NCBI RefSeq assembly: GCF_022867795.2
Contig: NZ_CP107006.1
Location: 2,046,001 to 2,110,000, forward strand
DNA from: Chitinophaga horti
GTDB taxonomy: Bacteria > Bacteroidota > Bacteroidia > Chitinophagales > Chitinophagaceae
Length of the DNA stretch: 64,000 nt
Direction: 5' to 3'
Of the stretch, positions 16,844 through 26,500 are shown one piece after another (the first letter of the stretch is position 1; each line of letters starts with the position of its first letter). The notes beneath the pieces are model-generated. The model did no database searches and had not been told where the DNA came from. It worked only from the letters and a program-made list of their open reading frames with translations. Made by a program: the position numbers and the translations under genes.

Positions 16844-17500
16844 ATGAGAGTCGGCATCTTAGGCTCCGGCGTCGTAGGGCGTACCCTGGCGAGCGGACTT
16901 TCCCGTATAGGACATCATGTGATGATCGGCACCCGGGACATTCAAAAGGAAGAGCTCGAAGCATGGCTGGAGCAAGATCGCGAGAAGCACAAACTGGGCT
17001 CCTTTAAGGAGGCCAGCATCTTTGGCGACCTCATTGTACTGTGTACACAGTGGACGGGCACTAAAAACGTCATTGAACAGGCGGGCATCTGGAATTTTAA
17101 GAAGAAAGTGGTGGTGGACGTCACCAACCCGCTCGACGGTAAAGGTCCGGACGATCAGGGGCGCGTGCACTTTGCCCTGCATAACAACGCCTCGGCAGGG
17201 GAGCAGGTACAGGCCTGGCTGCCCGATTCGCATGTGGTAAAGGCGCTGAACTGTGTAGGCAACATCCACATGGTGCAACCCCAGCTCGAAGAGGGCGACC
17301 CTACGATGTTCATCGCCGGCAACGACGACCTGGCCAAGAAGGCGGTCGCCGACATCCTGCAGCACCTCGGCTGGCGCGATGTGGCCGATATGGGAAAGAT
17401 CGATATGTCGCGGGACATTGAGGCGCTTTGCGTGCTGTGGTGGGCTTACGGCTTCCGCACCGGTGTGTGGACGCACGCCTTTAAGCTGCTTAAAAAATAA
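16844..17500 (+). CDS. NADPH-dependent F420 reductase-like NAD(P)-binding protein
   Basis: A 218-residue Rossmann-fold protein of the F420-oxidoreductase/NADP-binding family (pfam F420_oxidored type). The N-terminal MRVGILGSGVVGRTLASGL holds the GxGxxG nucleotide site; MIGTRDIQK follows, then KKKVVVDVTNPLDG and SHVVKALNCVG-type conserved segments. In Bacteroidota F420 itself is usually absent, so the physiological substrate is unknown and the true reaction could be another NAD(P)H-dependent reduction. The start at 16844 is chosen over an in-frame ATG at 16805 because the family begins at the GILGSG strand. A weak imperfect hairpin (17501-17530) lies between this gene and the convergent M1 peptidase. 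Confidence 0.8.
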   Translation: MRVGILGSGVVGRTLASGLSRIGHHVMIGTRDIQKEELEAWLEQDREKHKLGSFKEASIFGDLIVLCTQWTGTKNVIEQAGIWNFKKKVVVDVTNPLDGKGPDDQGRVHFALHNNASAGEQVQAWLPDSHVVKALNCVGNIHMVQPQLEEGDPTMFIAGNDDLAKKAVADILQHLGWRDVADMGKIDMSRDIEALCVLWWAYGFRTGVWTHAFKLLKK

Positions 17501-17530
17501 AGGCCCCGCACTGCGGAGCCTTCTGCTTTA
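17501..17530. terminator. Weak bidirectional hairpin between convergent genes
   Basis: AAGGCCCCGC pairs imperfectly with GCGGAGCCTT around ACT; each side has only a short T-rich run. It may terminate both convergent genes. Confidence 0.5.
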
Positions 17531-19156
17531 TGATTTCTTCACTTTGATATAGAAGTTCGGGTCTATCGCAAACTTCGAGGGGTCGCTCAGTTGCAGCTTT
17601 GTCGTTTTCCAACTTTGCAAAGGATAGATAAAGCTATACTGGCCATCGCTCAATGTCACCTTTATCGGCATATTGAACCCTTTTACGCTGTTGCTCCACC
17701 GGTAACTGAGTACACCGTTCTCTATCTTATATTCCAGTTCCGGAATCACGATCGTTGTGAGGTACTGCTCGTACACTTTATCGAAGTTTTTGCCGGTGGC
17801 GTTATTGATGTATTGCTGTACCTGGCGGCCTGTTACGGTCTGGTGATAGAACTTTTTGTTGAGTCCGCGCAGTATCTGGCGGAACTTTTCGTCGTCGTTA
17901 ATGATCTGGCGGATGTTGTGGATCATGGCGGAGGCTTTTGGGTACATGTCGCCGCTGCCTTCGTTATTCACGCCGTATTTGCCGATAATCGGGATGTCGT
18001 TCTGCACGTTCCTGCGGCTGCCGCGGTTGTATTCGTTGGCGGCCTGTAAACCGTCGGCGCATTGCGTGAAGATGGTTTCGGAGTAGTTAGTGAACCCTTC
18101 ATGCACCCACATATCTGCAATATCTTTCGTGGTGATATTGTTGCCGAACCATTCGTGGCCTGTTTCGTGGATGATGATGAAGTCCCACTTGAGTCCCCAG
18201 CCAGAGCCGGAGAGGTCGCGGCCGAGGTAGCCCATCTTGTACTTATTACCATAGGCCACAGCGCTCTGGTGTTCCATACCGAGATGCGGTGTTTCTACCA
18301 GTTTATAGCTGTCTTCATAAAAAGGATACGGCCCGAACCAGTGTTCGAAACACTTCATCATCGGCTTCACTACTTCGAAATGTTTCTTCGCACGATCGAG
18401 GTTGTAGTCCAGCACCCAGAAGCTCATGTCCAGCTTACCTTTTTCGCCGGTAAAGCTGTCGGTAAACTCCGTGTAATGCGCAATATTCAGTGATACATCA
18501 TAGTTGTTGATCGGGTTGCTCACGAACCAGTTGAACGTCGTGGTGCCGTCACCGTTGTCTTTGCGGCTGCGCAGGCGCCCATTAGAAACGTTGGTGAGGT
18601 CGGAGGGGACCGTAACCGTAATGTTTGTGCTGTCTGCTTCCTCCGTTTGGTGGTCCTTATTCGGCCACCATACGCTGGCGCCGAGGTTCTGACAGGCGGT
18701 GGCGATCCATGGGCGGTTCAGCGAGTCGAGGCTCCATTGCACGCCGCCATCCCAGGGTGCACGTATGGCTTTGCGGGGCAAACCGTGATAATATACCGTA
18801 AGCTGGTTGATTTTACCGGCGACCTGTGCGGCCTGCATTGTGATGAAGAATGCATTGCCATCTCGCCTGAACTTCAGGCTTTTGCCCGCCTGCACCACGC
18901 TGTCGATCTGCATCGGCTGCTGCAGGTCGATCTGCATTGTTTTGTAGGGCTTTAATACCCGGTAGTGAATAATATTTTTACCGCTCAGAGAGCTGTCGGC
19001 CAGCGATACTTTTACATGTAAGTCGTAATAAGTCACATCCCACCAGTTGCGGTCGGCCGTAAGCGTTCCGCGCAGCGTATCCTGGCGGGTAAACTGTTGC
19101 GCGTTGGCAGCCAGTGCGGCCGATAATACTACCAGTAACAAAACTATGCTTCGCAT
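17528..19156 (-). CDS. Secreted M1-family metallopeptidase
   Basis: A zinc aminopeptidase-type protein exported by a clear signal peptide (MRSIVLLLVVLSAALAANAQ). The 542 residues comprise an N-terminal beta domain and the thermolysin-like catalytic domain. HETGH at 330-334 with Glu353 after exactly 18 residues forms the HExxH-x18-E zinc site. The exopeptidase motif is GMEHQ at 293-297 where most M1 enzymes have GAMEN, so substrate preference may differ. The C-terminus ends in a Lys-rich stretch without a T9SS sorting motif. It is divergent from the peptide-binding lipoprotein gene at 19201 with 44 bases between starts. Together they suggest a secreted peptide-degradation and uptake unit, which is inference. 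Confidence 0.88.
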   Translation of the reverse strand: MRSIVLLLVVLSAALAANAQQFTRQDTLRGTLTADRNWWDVTYYDLHVKVSLADSSLSGKNIIHYRVLKPYKTMQIDLQQPMQIDSVVQAGKSLKFRRDGNAFFITMQAAQVAGKINQLTVYYHGLPRKAIRAPWDGGVQWSLDSLNRPWIATACQNLGASVWWPNKDHQTEEADSTNITVTVPSDLTNVSNGRLRSRKDNGDGTTTFNWFVSNPINNYDVSLNIAHYTEFTDSFTGEKGKLDMSFWVLDYNLDRAKKHFEVVKPMMKCFEHWFGPYPFYEDSYKLVETPHLGMEHQSAVAYGNKYKMGYLGRDLSGSGWGLKWDFIIIHETGHEWFGNNITTKDIADMWVHEGFTNYSETIFTQCADGLQAANEYNRGSRRNVQNDIPIIGKYGVNNEGSGDMYPKASAMIHNIRQIINDDEKFRQILRGLNKKFYHQTVTGRQVQQYINNATGKNFDKVYEQYLTTIVIPELEYKIENGVLSYRWSNSVKGFNMPIKVTLSDGQYSFIYPLQSWKTTKLQLSDPSKFAIDPNFYIKVKKS

Positions 19157-19200
19157 CTTCTATTGATTATTTTCGCTGAAAGATATTAATTTAACAGCAA

Positions 19201-20828
19201 ATGAGACGTCAGGTATTAGCTAGATGTATACAGATATTAACCTTGTTGCTGTTGGCCGGCTGCGGAATGAACGGGGGCACGACAAAATGGTGTTCCGCTA
19301 TAACCAGCAGGAGGGCATTCCCACGTTAGACCCCGCCTTTGCCAAAACGCAGGCCATTATCTGGGCCATTCACCAGTTGTACAATACCCTTGTGGAGCCG
19401 GATAGTCTGCTGAACATCGTGCCCTCGCTCGCTAAAAGCTGGGACGTATCTGCCGACCGCCTTACTTACACCTTTCACCTGCGGGATGATGTGTACTTTC
19501 ATGACAACGAGGCCTTTCCCGGCGGCAAAGGCCGTAAGATGACAGCTGCCGACGTCGTGTACAGCTTCCGGCGGCTGATGGACCCGTCCGTTGCATCCAC
19601 CGGCGCCTGGGTGTTCAATGATAAGATCGATCCGAAGCAAGGTTTTAGAGCCCTTGACGATACTACGTTTCAGCTCACCTTACTGCACCCGTTCCACCCG
19701 ATCATGGGCATCCTGAGCATGCAATATTGTTCCATCGTGCCGCACGAAGTGATCACGAAATACGGCAAAGACTTCCGCAAACATCCCTGTGGTACCGGCC
19801 CTTTCCAGTTTCATTTCTGGGACGAGGGGCAGGCACTGGTGCTGCATAAAAACCCGCGTTACTTCGAAACTGATGCTTCCGGCAATCGCCTTCCGTATGT
19901 AGATGCGGTGCAGGTAAGTTTTGTGGACAGTAAAGGGACGGAATTTCTCCTGTTCCGCCAGGGCCAGCTGGACTTTGTGAATGAAGTGGAGCCATCCTTT
20001 AAAGATGAAGTGCTTACTAAAACGGGCATACTCAAAAAGGAGTGGGAGGGCAAGATCGTACTGGAAAAAACGCCTTTGTTGAACACCGAATACTTTGGGA
20101 TACTGATGGATACCGCTAATCAGCACGCGAAGAACTCGCCCCTGAAGCAGCGGTTGTTGCGGCAGGCCATCAATTATGGGTTGGACCGCCGCAAGATGAT
20201 GACCTACCTGCGGAACAACATTGGCAGGCCCGCCAACTCCGGGTTTGTGCCGTACGGGCTGCCTTCATTTGATGCAGAAAAAGTGAAAGGGTACGAGTAT
20301 AATCCGGCTAAGGCGCTGGAGCTGCTCGCACAGGCAGGTTATCCGAATGGGAGACGACTACCACCTATTAAACTGCTGTCCATCCCCAACTACTCCGACA
20401 TGGCCAACTTTGCGGCCAACCAGCTGCAGGCGATCGGTATTCCCTTAGCGATAGAAATTGTGCAGAAAGGCACTCTCATCGACCAGGTATCCAAATCCCA
20501 GTTACCGTTTTTCCGCGGGAGCTGGATCGCCGATTACCCTGATGCGGAGAGCTACCTGGCCATGTTCTATAGCCGCAATCCCGCGCCGCCGAACTATACA
20601 CGCTACAACAACCCTGCGTTCGACAAGCTGTACGAACAAGCCATCCGCGAGAACAACGACAGCCTGCGTTACACCCTTTACCAGCAAATGGACCGTATGA
20701 TCGTGGCCGACGCGCCGGTAATACCGATCTTCTATGACGAGGTGATGCATCTGCTGCAACCAAATGTTAAAGGTTTGGTAAATAATGGGTTAAACATGCT
20801 GGAGCTGCGTACGGTGCGCCTGCGGTAA
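19201..20828 (+). pseudogene. Peptide ABC-transporter substrate-binding lipoprotein (SBP_bac_5 family), frameshifted
   Basis: The gene most likely starts at ATG 19201, encoding a lipoprotein signal (MRRQVLARCIQILTLLLLAG, then CGMN, the lipobox LAGC). That frame runs out at 19330 or so. The body of the protein reads in another frame from about 19266 (HDKMVFRYNQQEGIPTLDPA) to 20828. A single G added to the GGGGG run at 19273-19277 joins them into a protein of about 543 residues. The body is a normal SBP_bac_5 protein: FHLRDDVYFHDNEAFPGGKG, GTGPFQF, YNPAKALELLAQAGYPNG and RGSWIADYPDAE. So the gene is either phase-variable, recently broken or mis-sequenced. Only one permease of this class is in the window (58676-59731), far away. 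Confidence 0.8.
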
Positions 20829-20894
20829 ATGCCGCTGCCATTAGTTTTCAGCCATTTGTTAAGAGAGAAATAGCGCAGTCCGCCTGCGAAACCG

Positions 20895-20924
20895 TTGAAT
20901 TATGCCTGAATTGGCCTACCTTTG
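20895..20924 (+). promoter_or_regulatory. Promoter of the fatty acid desaturase gene
   Basis: TTG at 20895-20897, 19 bases, then TACCTTTG at 20917-20924, matching the phylum consensus. Transcription would begin near 20931, about 30 bases before the ATG at 20962. Confidence 0.7.
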
Positions 20925-20961
20925 CGGCTTCATTTAATTAATAACTGCGAACACCGGACTA

Positions 20962-21711
20962 ATGATTGCAATTCTGACCTTCCTTTGCGTGCACTGGTTT
21001 TTGTCTCTCTTCTTCCACACGTTTTTCCTGCACAGGTATGCATCTCACCAAATGTACACGACCAGCAAAGGCTGGGAGCGTTTCTTCTACCTGTGTACCT
21101 GGTTTTTCCAGGGTTCTTCCTACCTGATTCCCCGTGCTTACGGTACGATGCACCGTATGCACCATGAATATAGCGATACCGAACACGATCCACATTCTCC
21201 CCACTTCTTTAAAGACGTATGGACGATGATGGTGCGCACCCGCGAGATTTATAATGACTTTGCTACCCGGAAGATCGTGGTGGACGAGAAGTTTACCAAA
21301 GATCCGCTGCCTGAGTGGGATGCACTGGACCGTTTCGGCGATCATAATATTACCCGCCTCGTATTTGCACTGGGTTATATCGGCTTTTATGTAGCGTTCG
21401 CGCCACACTGGGCGTACTTCCTGTTGCTGCCTATTCACTTCCTGATCGGACCTGTACAGGGCGCAGTAGTGAACTGGTGTGGTCACAAATACGGTTATAG
21501 CAACTTTGATAACGGCGATAAATCTAAAAATACTTCCCCCTGGGGCATTCTGCTGATGGGTGAACTTTTCCAGAATAACCACCACAAGTTTAAGGACAGC
21601 CCGAACTTCGCAAAGAAATGGTATGAGTTCGATCCTTCTTTTGCGGTGATGAAAATGATGCATGCTGTAGGCATCATCAAACTGAAACCAGTTCCCGTTA
21701 GAGCACACTGA
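20962..21711 (+). CDS. Acyl-CoA/fatty acid desaturase
   Basis: A membrane-bound di-iron desaturase that introduces double bonds into acyl chains for membrane fluidity. The 249-residue protein has the three histidine boxes: HRYASH (about 24-29), HRMHHE (about 64-69) and QNNHHK near 203-208. Hydrophobic segments at about residues 3-22, 38-55, 140-160 and 163-180 form the bilayer core. It is shorter than eukaryotic stearoyl-CoA desaturases, but typical of the compact bacterial type. It has its own good promoter at 20895-20924 and a very strong terminator after it, so it appears to be a single-gene unit. Position of the double bond cannot be inferred. Confidence 0.9.
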   Translation: MIAILTFLCVHWFLSLFFHTFFLHRYASHQMYTTSKGWERFFYLCTWFFQGSSYLIPRAYGTMHRMHHEYSDTEHDPHSPHFFKDVWTMMVRTREIYNDFATRKIVVDEKFTKDPLPEWDALDRFGDHNITRLVFALGYIGFYVAFAPHWAYFLLLPIHFLIGPVQGAVVNWCGHKYGYSNFDNGDKSKNTSPWGILLMGELFQNNHHKFKDSPNFAKKWYEFDPSFAVMKMMHAVGIIKLKPVPVRAH

Positions 21712-21726
21712 TAAAGCAATTGTTAC

Positions 21727-21774
21727 GCAAACGCTGCATAATATGATGAAAATATTATGCAGCGTTTGCATTTT
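21727..21774 (+). terminator. Strong terminator after the desaturase gene
   Basis: An 18-bp perfect stem (21727-21744 with 21752-21769) around a 7-nt loop is followed by a short T-run ATTTTGG. The stem is longer than usual for a terminator and may also protect the 3' end of the mRNA. Confidence 0.8.
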
Positions 21775-21815
21775 GGCTACGCTCGGCTTATTTTGCGTTT
21801 CTAATCAAATCTTGC

Positions 21816-22847
21816 ATGAACCCCCTGAAGAAAGTTTACTACCAAGGCGTAAAGATGATGAATCTCGCAGTACTGAAAAAGCTGTACCGCGGGCATATAA
21901 TATTACCGTATCATCACCTGGTGAACGATGGGGAAGTGCCACATATCAAACACCTCTATCCCTGGAAGGGTACCAAAGCCTTTGAGGCCGATCTCGATTA
22001 CCTGGCGGCAAACTTTACTGCGATCACACTGCCGGAAATCCTTACGTGCGTGCGCGAAGGTCGCCCTATTCCCGACAACACCTTCCTGCTTACCTTCGAC
22101 GATGGATTGCGGGAGGTGAAAGAAGTGATTGCGCCTATGCTGCAACGTAAAGGGCTACCCGCAATATTTTTCCTTAATTCTGCTTTTGTTGATAATAAAG
22201 AACTGTTCTACCAGTTTAAAATCAGTTTACTGATTGAAGCGCTGGAGAAGCAAACGTATAGTCCTGCCACACTCGCCGAGATCCGCCGCATTGTGCAGGA
22301 GCCTGCGGGCAGTCCTGTAGATGCGCTGATCCGCCACATCCGCCAGATCAAGTATGGCGAGCGCGCTATTTGTGATAAGCTGGCCCAGGTAATGAACATC
22401 TCTTTCGCCGATTACCTGAAGAATGTACGTCCATTCATGAACAGCGATGAAATTCAAACACTTGTTAACCAGGGCTTCAGCATTGGCGGGCATAGCATCG
22501 ATCATCCCTTTTATCCGCCATTAACGCTGGAAGAGCAACTGCGTCAAACCACTACCTCTGTTGACTTTGTGGCCAACCGTTTCAATCTCGATTACAAAGT
22601 ATTCGCCTTTCCGCACTACGACACCGGCTTAAGCAAAACCTTCTTCGACACACTGCTAAGTGGTCCTAATCCACGCATCGATCTCATTTTCGGCACTGCT
22701 AATCATAAGATGGATATGTCTCCCCGCATTCTGCATCGTTTTAACTGCGAGCGGCCTTCCGTAGGCATCGAAGAGCAGGTGAAAGGGATACTTGCTTATG
22801 GTGTGTTACACTCATGGGCGGGGAAGAATAAGGTGGTGCGGATTTAA
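21816..22847 (+). CDS. Polysaccharide deacetylase family protein (CE4-type)
   Basis: A 343-residue protein of the polysaccharide deacetylase/NodB superfamily. The catalytic region shows LPYHHLVNDG near residue 32, the metal-binding TFDDGLREV at about 93-101 and FSIGGHSIDHPFYPPLT near 222-240, where H-x-x-x-H binds the metal. No signal peptide is present, so it probably acts in the cytoplasm or at the inner face, for example in lipopolysaccharide or glycan precursor processing. The middle helical insert (about 140-210) is not part of the core fold. It lies after the desaturase terminator with a weak -7-like TTATTTTG 25 bases upstream. The exact substrate is unknown. Confidence 0.85.
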   Translation: MNPLKKVYYQGVKMMNLAVLKKLYRGHIILPYHHLVNDGEVPHIKHLYPWKGTKAFEADLDYLAANFTAITLPEILTCVREGRPIPDNTFLLTFDDGLREVKEVIAPMLQRKGLPAIFFLNSAFVDNKELFYQFKISLLIEALEKQTYSPATLAEIRRIVQEPAGSPVDALIRHIRQIKYGERAICDKLAQVMNISFADYLKNVRPFMNSDEIQTLVNQGFSIGGHSIDHPFYPPLTLEEQLRQTTTSVDFVANRFNLDYKVFAFPHYDTGLSKTFFDTLLSGPNPRIDLIFGTANHKMDMSPRILHRFNCERPSVGIEEQVKGILAYGVLHSWAGKNKVVRI

Positions 22848-23592
22848 TTTGGTCATACAGTTAAGCCTTAATTGCGGCCGGGTCTGTCGCCTGTACGTCG
22901 GCAACGCTCACTGTAGCTGAATCGTAGCCCAGTATATTACAGCTGTACGTCATCAACTGTTACTGCGGCTGCATAGCTCCAAGTCGTGGAGGTGTGCTGC
23001 CGGGATTCGCAACCTTTACTGCCACTGATCGCCTGAATGGACAAGCCGGGAGACAAAAAATGGTATGTATTCATCCTTCACTGCGGCTGGTTCGCTTTTT
23101 GTGTTTCTTCTAAAGTGTAGAATGTTGTGGTGTCAATAGTGGCGTACATGTTACACTTCTACCCAAACCTCTAGAAGCTTACCTGTGGCCGCTTACGAGC
23201 GGGATAAACGTTATGAATTTTGTGTTTGATGGTATAATAATGCGTTATGACTGGTCGGAATGATCCATGTCCGGCAAAAGGGGGCAATTGTACACTTCCG
23301 GCACCGCCCTTTCCTAGTAAAAATTCCTTTAATGTTTAAAAATGCATATGTGTGTTATGACATCAACCAGACAGTTTAAAGAATAAATTAATAGATAAAT
23401 ATCGCAGTTATTTTATATTCAGTGCTTTATATAGAGAAATTAAACATAAATTAAATAAAAATTTATATTTGTTTTTCTGCCAAAATTTACCATTGAATGT
23501 TAACTTTGCAATAGTTCAAAAGACCGGATATTAGGATCAACAGTGTAAGTATAGGATTGAACTTTTAACCATCATTAAAATTTTGACCTTTT
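22848..23592. other. 745-base non-coding stretch upstream of the giant secreted-protein gene
   Basis: No gene longer than about 30 codons is supported. The left half (22860-23100) is GC-average with no clear feature; the right half is AT-rich. Candidate -7 boxes TATATTTG at 23464-23471 and TAACTTTG at 23501-23508 lie 85-130 bases before the gene start, but neither has a convincing -33 element at the usual spacing. GGAATGATCC at 23259-23268 also occurs upstream of the DUF1328 gene at 29601-29610. A long leader is therefore possible. Confidence 0.4.
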
Positions 23593-26500
23593 GTGAAGAA
23601 CCTACTGCAACTAATGCCAAAGGTACGTGCCGGTATCTTTTGCATGATCATGCTGCATATGCTGCAGCCTCGCGCCATGGCGCAAGGAGACCAGACGGCA
23701 ATCAAGGCTGGCAATTTTAATGCCTGGCTACATCTGCCAGACGATTACAATTCCACTACCGAGACTTATCCGCTGCTACTGTTCTTCCACGGTGTGGGAG
23801 AAGGGGGCTCGCTGAACGCGGTATTGACGCACGGTCTACCTAAATTGATCGCCCGGGGTGCCAAAATGGAGTACACTGTGGGCGGTAAGTTATTTAAGTT
23901 CATCGTCGTTTCGCCACAGGTAAGTACAGGTGGATGGATGAATGCCGACAACCTTGACGGTGTGCTCGAATCCATTAAGAAGAATTACCGTGTCGATCTG
24001 AGCCGTATTTACATTACGGGCTTAAGCGCAGGCGGCTATGCTACCTGGAACTACCCGGCCGCCAAGCCGGAGTACGCGAAAAAGATCGCGGCGATTGCAC
24101 CGGTATCTGCTGCTGGTGTTGACTACGAGAATACACTTTGTAATATCGCTACCTACGACGTGAAGCTCCGCACTTACTGCGGCAGCAACGATCAGTTTTA
24201 CTACCTGGTAGATAAATACCTCACACAGATCAATGCCTGTAATCCACCAGTGAAGGCGACTTCCGTGATCACTGCCGGTGCAGGGCACACAGGTTCTTAC
24301 TGGGACCAGGCCTTTGCTACAGACAACAGGTATAACACCCCGAACATGTACGAGTGGATGCTGCAATATCGCCGCACAGACGTAGGTGTTCCGGGCAATA
24401 CGCTTCCTACCGCGAATGCCGGAAGCGATGTAACGATCACCCTGCCAACTGCCAGCGTTAGCCTGGACGGTTCGGCCTCAAGAGATGCTGATGGCACAAT
24501 AGCTACATATTCCTGGACGAAAAAGTCCGGCCCTGCGGTAGGCACTATTACACCTGCCAACGCGGCTAAAACTTCTATTACCGGTCTTACTACGGCCGGT
24601 ACTTACGTTTATACGCTTACCGTAACAGATAACGCAGGTGGTACCGCCTCCGATGATGTTACTATAATCGTAAGAAGCAGTGCAAACACTGCCCCGGTAG
24701 CGAATGCCGGTACAGCGCAGACGATTACATTGCCTACTAACACGGTATCGCTTGATGGTTCCGCGTCTACGGACGCAGAAGGTACAATTACCTATGCCTG
24801 GACGAAAGTGAGCGGCGGCACAGCTGCTATTTCTACCGCGAATGCAGCGAAAACCAATGTGACCGGTCTTGCAGCCGGCACTTACGTATTTCAACTCACC
24901 GTTACTGACGCGGGCGGACTGACTAACTCATCTACCGTGACCGTAACTGTGAATGCAGCTCCAGCCGCACCGGTAGCGAAAGTGGCAGCCAGCGCAATTT
25001 CCATTACCTTACCTACAACAACTGCTACACTCGATGGCAGCGTTTCTACCGGAACGATCACCAGCTACGCCTGGACGAAAGTATCGGGTCCTACCGGCGG
25101 TACGATCAGCACATCTTCTGCTTCTAAAACCACGGTGAGCGGTTTGCAGGCGGGGGCTTATGTGTACAAACTGGCGGTAACCAGCGCGGCTGGTACTTCA
25201 GAAGCGACTGTTACTGTAAACGTTACGGCAGCTGCCACTTCAGGCGACTGCGCGAGCTGTAAACTAACGGTTACACCCAATGCTGAAGGCGGCGTATGGA
25301 TGGACCTCTCCGGTAAAGGCTTGCAGCCTGGCGACACTATCTGTATCAAAGCAGGTAAATACACTTATATTGAATTCTTTAACGCTACCGGTAGCGCGGA
25401 GAAACCATTGGTATTCATCAACTGTGGTGGTATCGTGGAATCCGGCGACGGTGGTGACCGTGGCTTTAGCTTCCGCAACGTGAAGTACTTCAAGTTTACG
25501 GGTACAGGCACCGGTGATAAATACGGTTTTAAAGCGAATGGCGCGAGCAAGTACATTCCAAGCGGCTTCTCTGCCGGTAAAGGTTGTACAGATTACGAGG
25601 TAGAACACCTCGAAATCACGAAAGCCGAAGCAGGTATTCTTTGTAAGATCAACCCCGATTGTGATCCTGAAACATGGTATCCGAACTTCGCGATCCGCAA
25701 CCTGAAATTCCACGACATCTATATTCATGATGTACTGGGTGAAGGTATGTATATCGGTCACACATCGCAGAACGGCGTAACGATGACCTGTAACGGCGCC
25801 ACCATTACGCAGCCTCCTCCAAGGATTTACAACTGTAAAGTATATAACGTAACAACCGACGGTACCGGTTGGGACGGCATCCAGGTATCCACAGTTCCGG
25901 AAGGACTGGAGATCTATAATAATAAGGTGCTGAATTACGGTCTCGAAAATAAAGGCAGCCAGCAGGCCGGTATCATCTTCGGTGGTGAAGGTATTGGCAG
26001 CATCCACGATAACCTCGTGAGCAAAGGTACCGGTAACGGTATCCAGGTGTTCGGCAGCACGCACATCGACGTTTATAACAACGTGGTGAACGAGGCTGGT
26101 TACGATGGTACGTCCGAAGGTCAGGATGCGATCTTTATCGACGATAAACCAACTAAACTGCTATATAAACCTATCCAGGTTTATGTATTTAATAATACCG
26201 TGGTTAAATCCAAACGTAACGGTATCATGTTCTTCAACTCCCAGGGTACGGTAGCCGCGGGCAACCTGTTCTACAATAACCTTATTGTAGCACCGGGCAG
26301 TCTGGCTACTAAAGGCACAAGAGCTTACCTGGAAGTAGACAGATCCATCGACTTTAAAGAAGCGAATAACTACTTTGAAGCCGATATCAACAACGTGAAA
26401 TTCGTTAATCCTGCGGGCAACGACTTCCACCTCCAGGCTTCTTCCCCGGCGATCGACAAAGGGCAGGACCTGAGTGCGTACGGCATTAAACGTGATTTTG

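Noticed and set aside
22861-22953. 30-codon minus-strand frame (MTYSCNILGYDSATVSVADV ...) in the gap before the giant gene
   Set aside because: Short, no promoter or ribosome site, no family; it may be a chance frame or a remnant.
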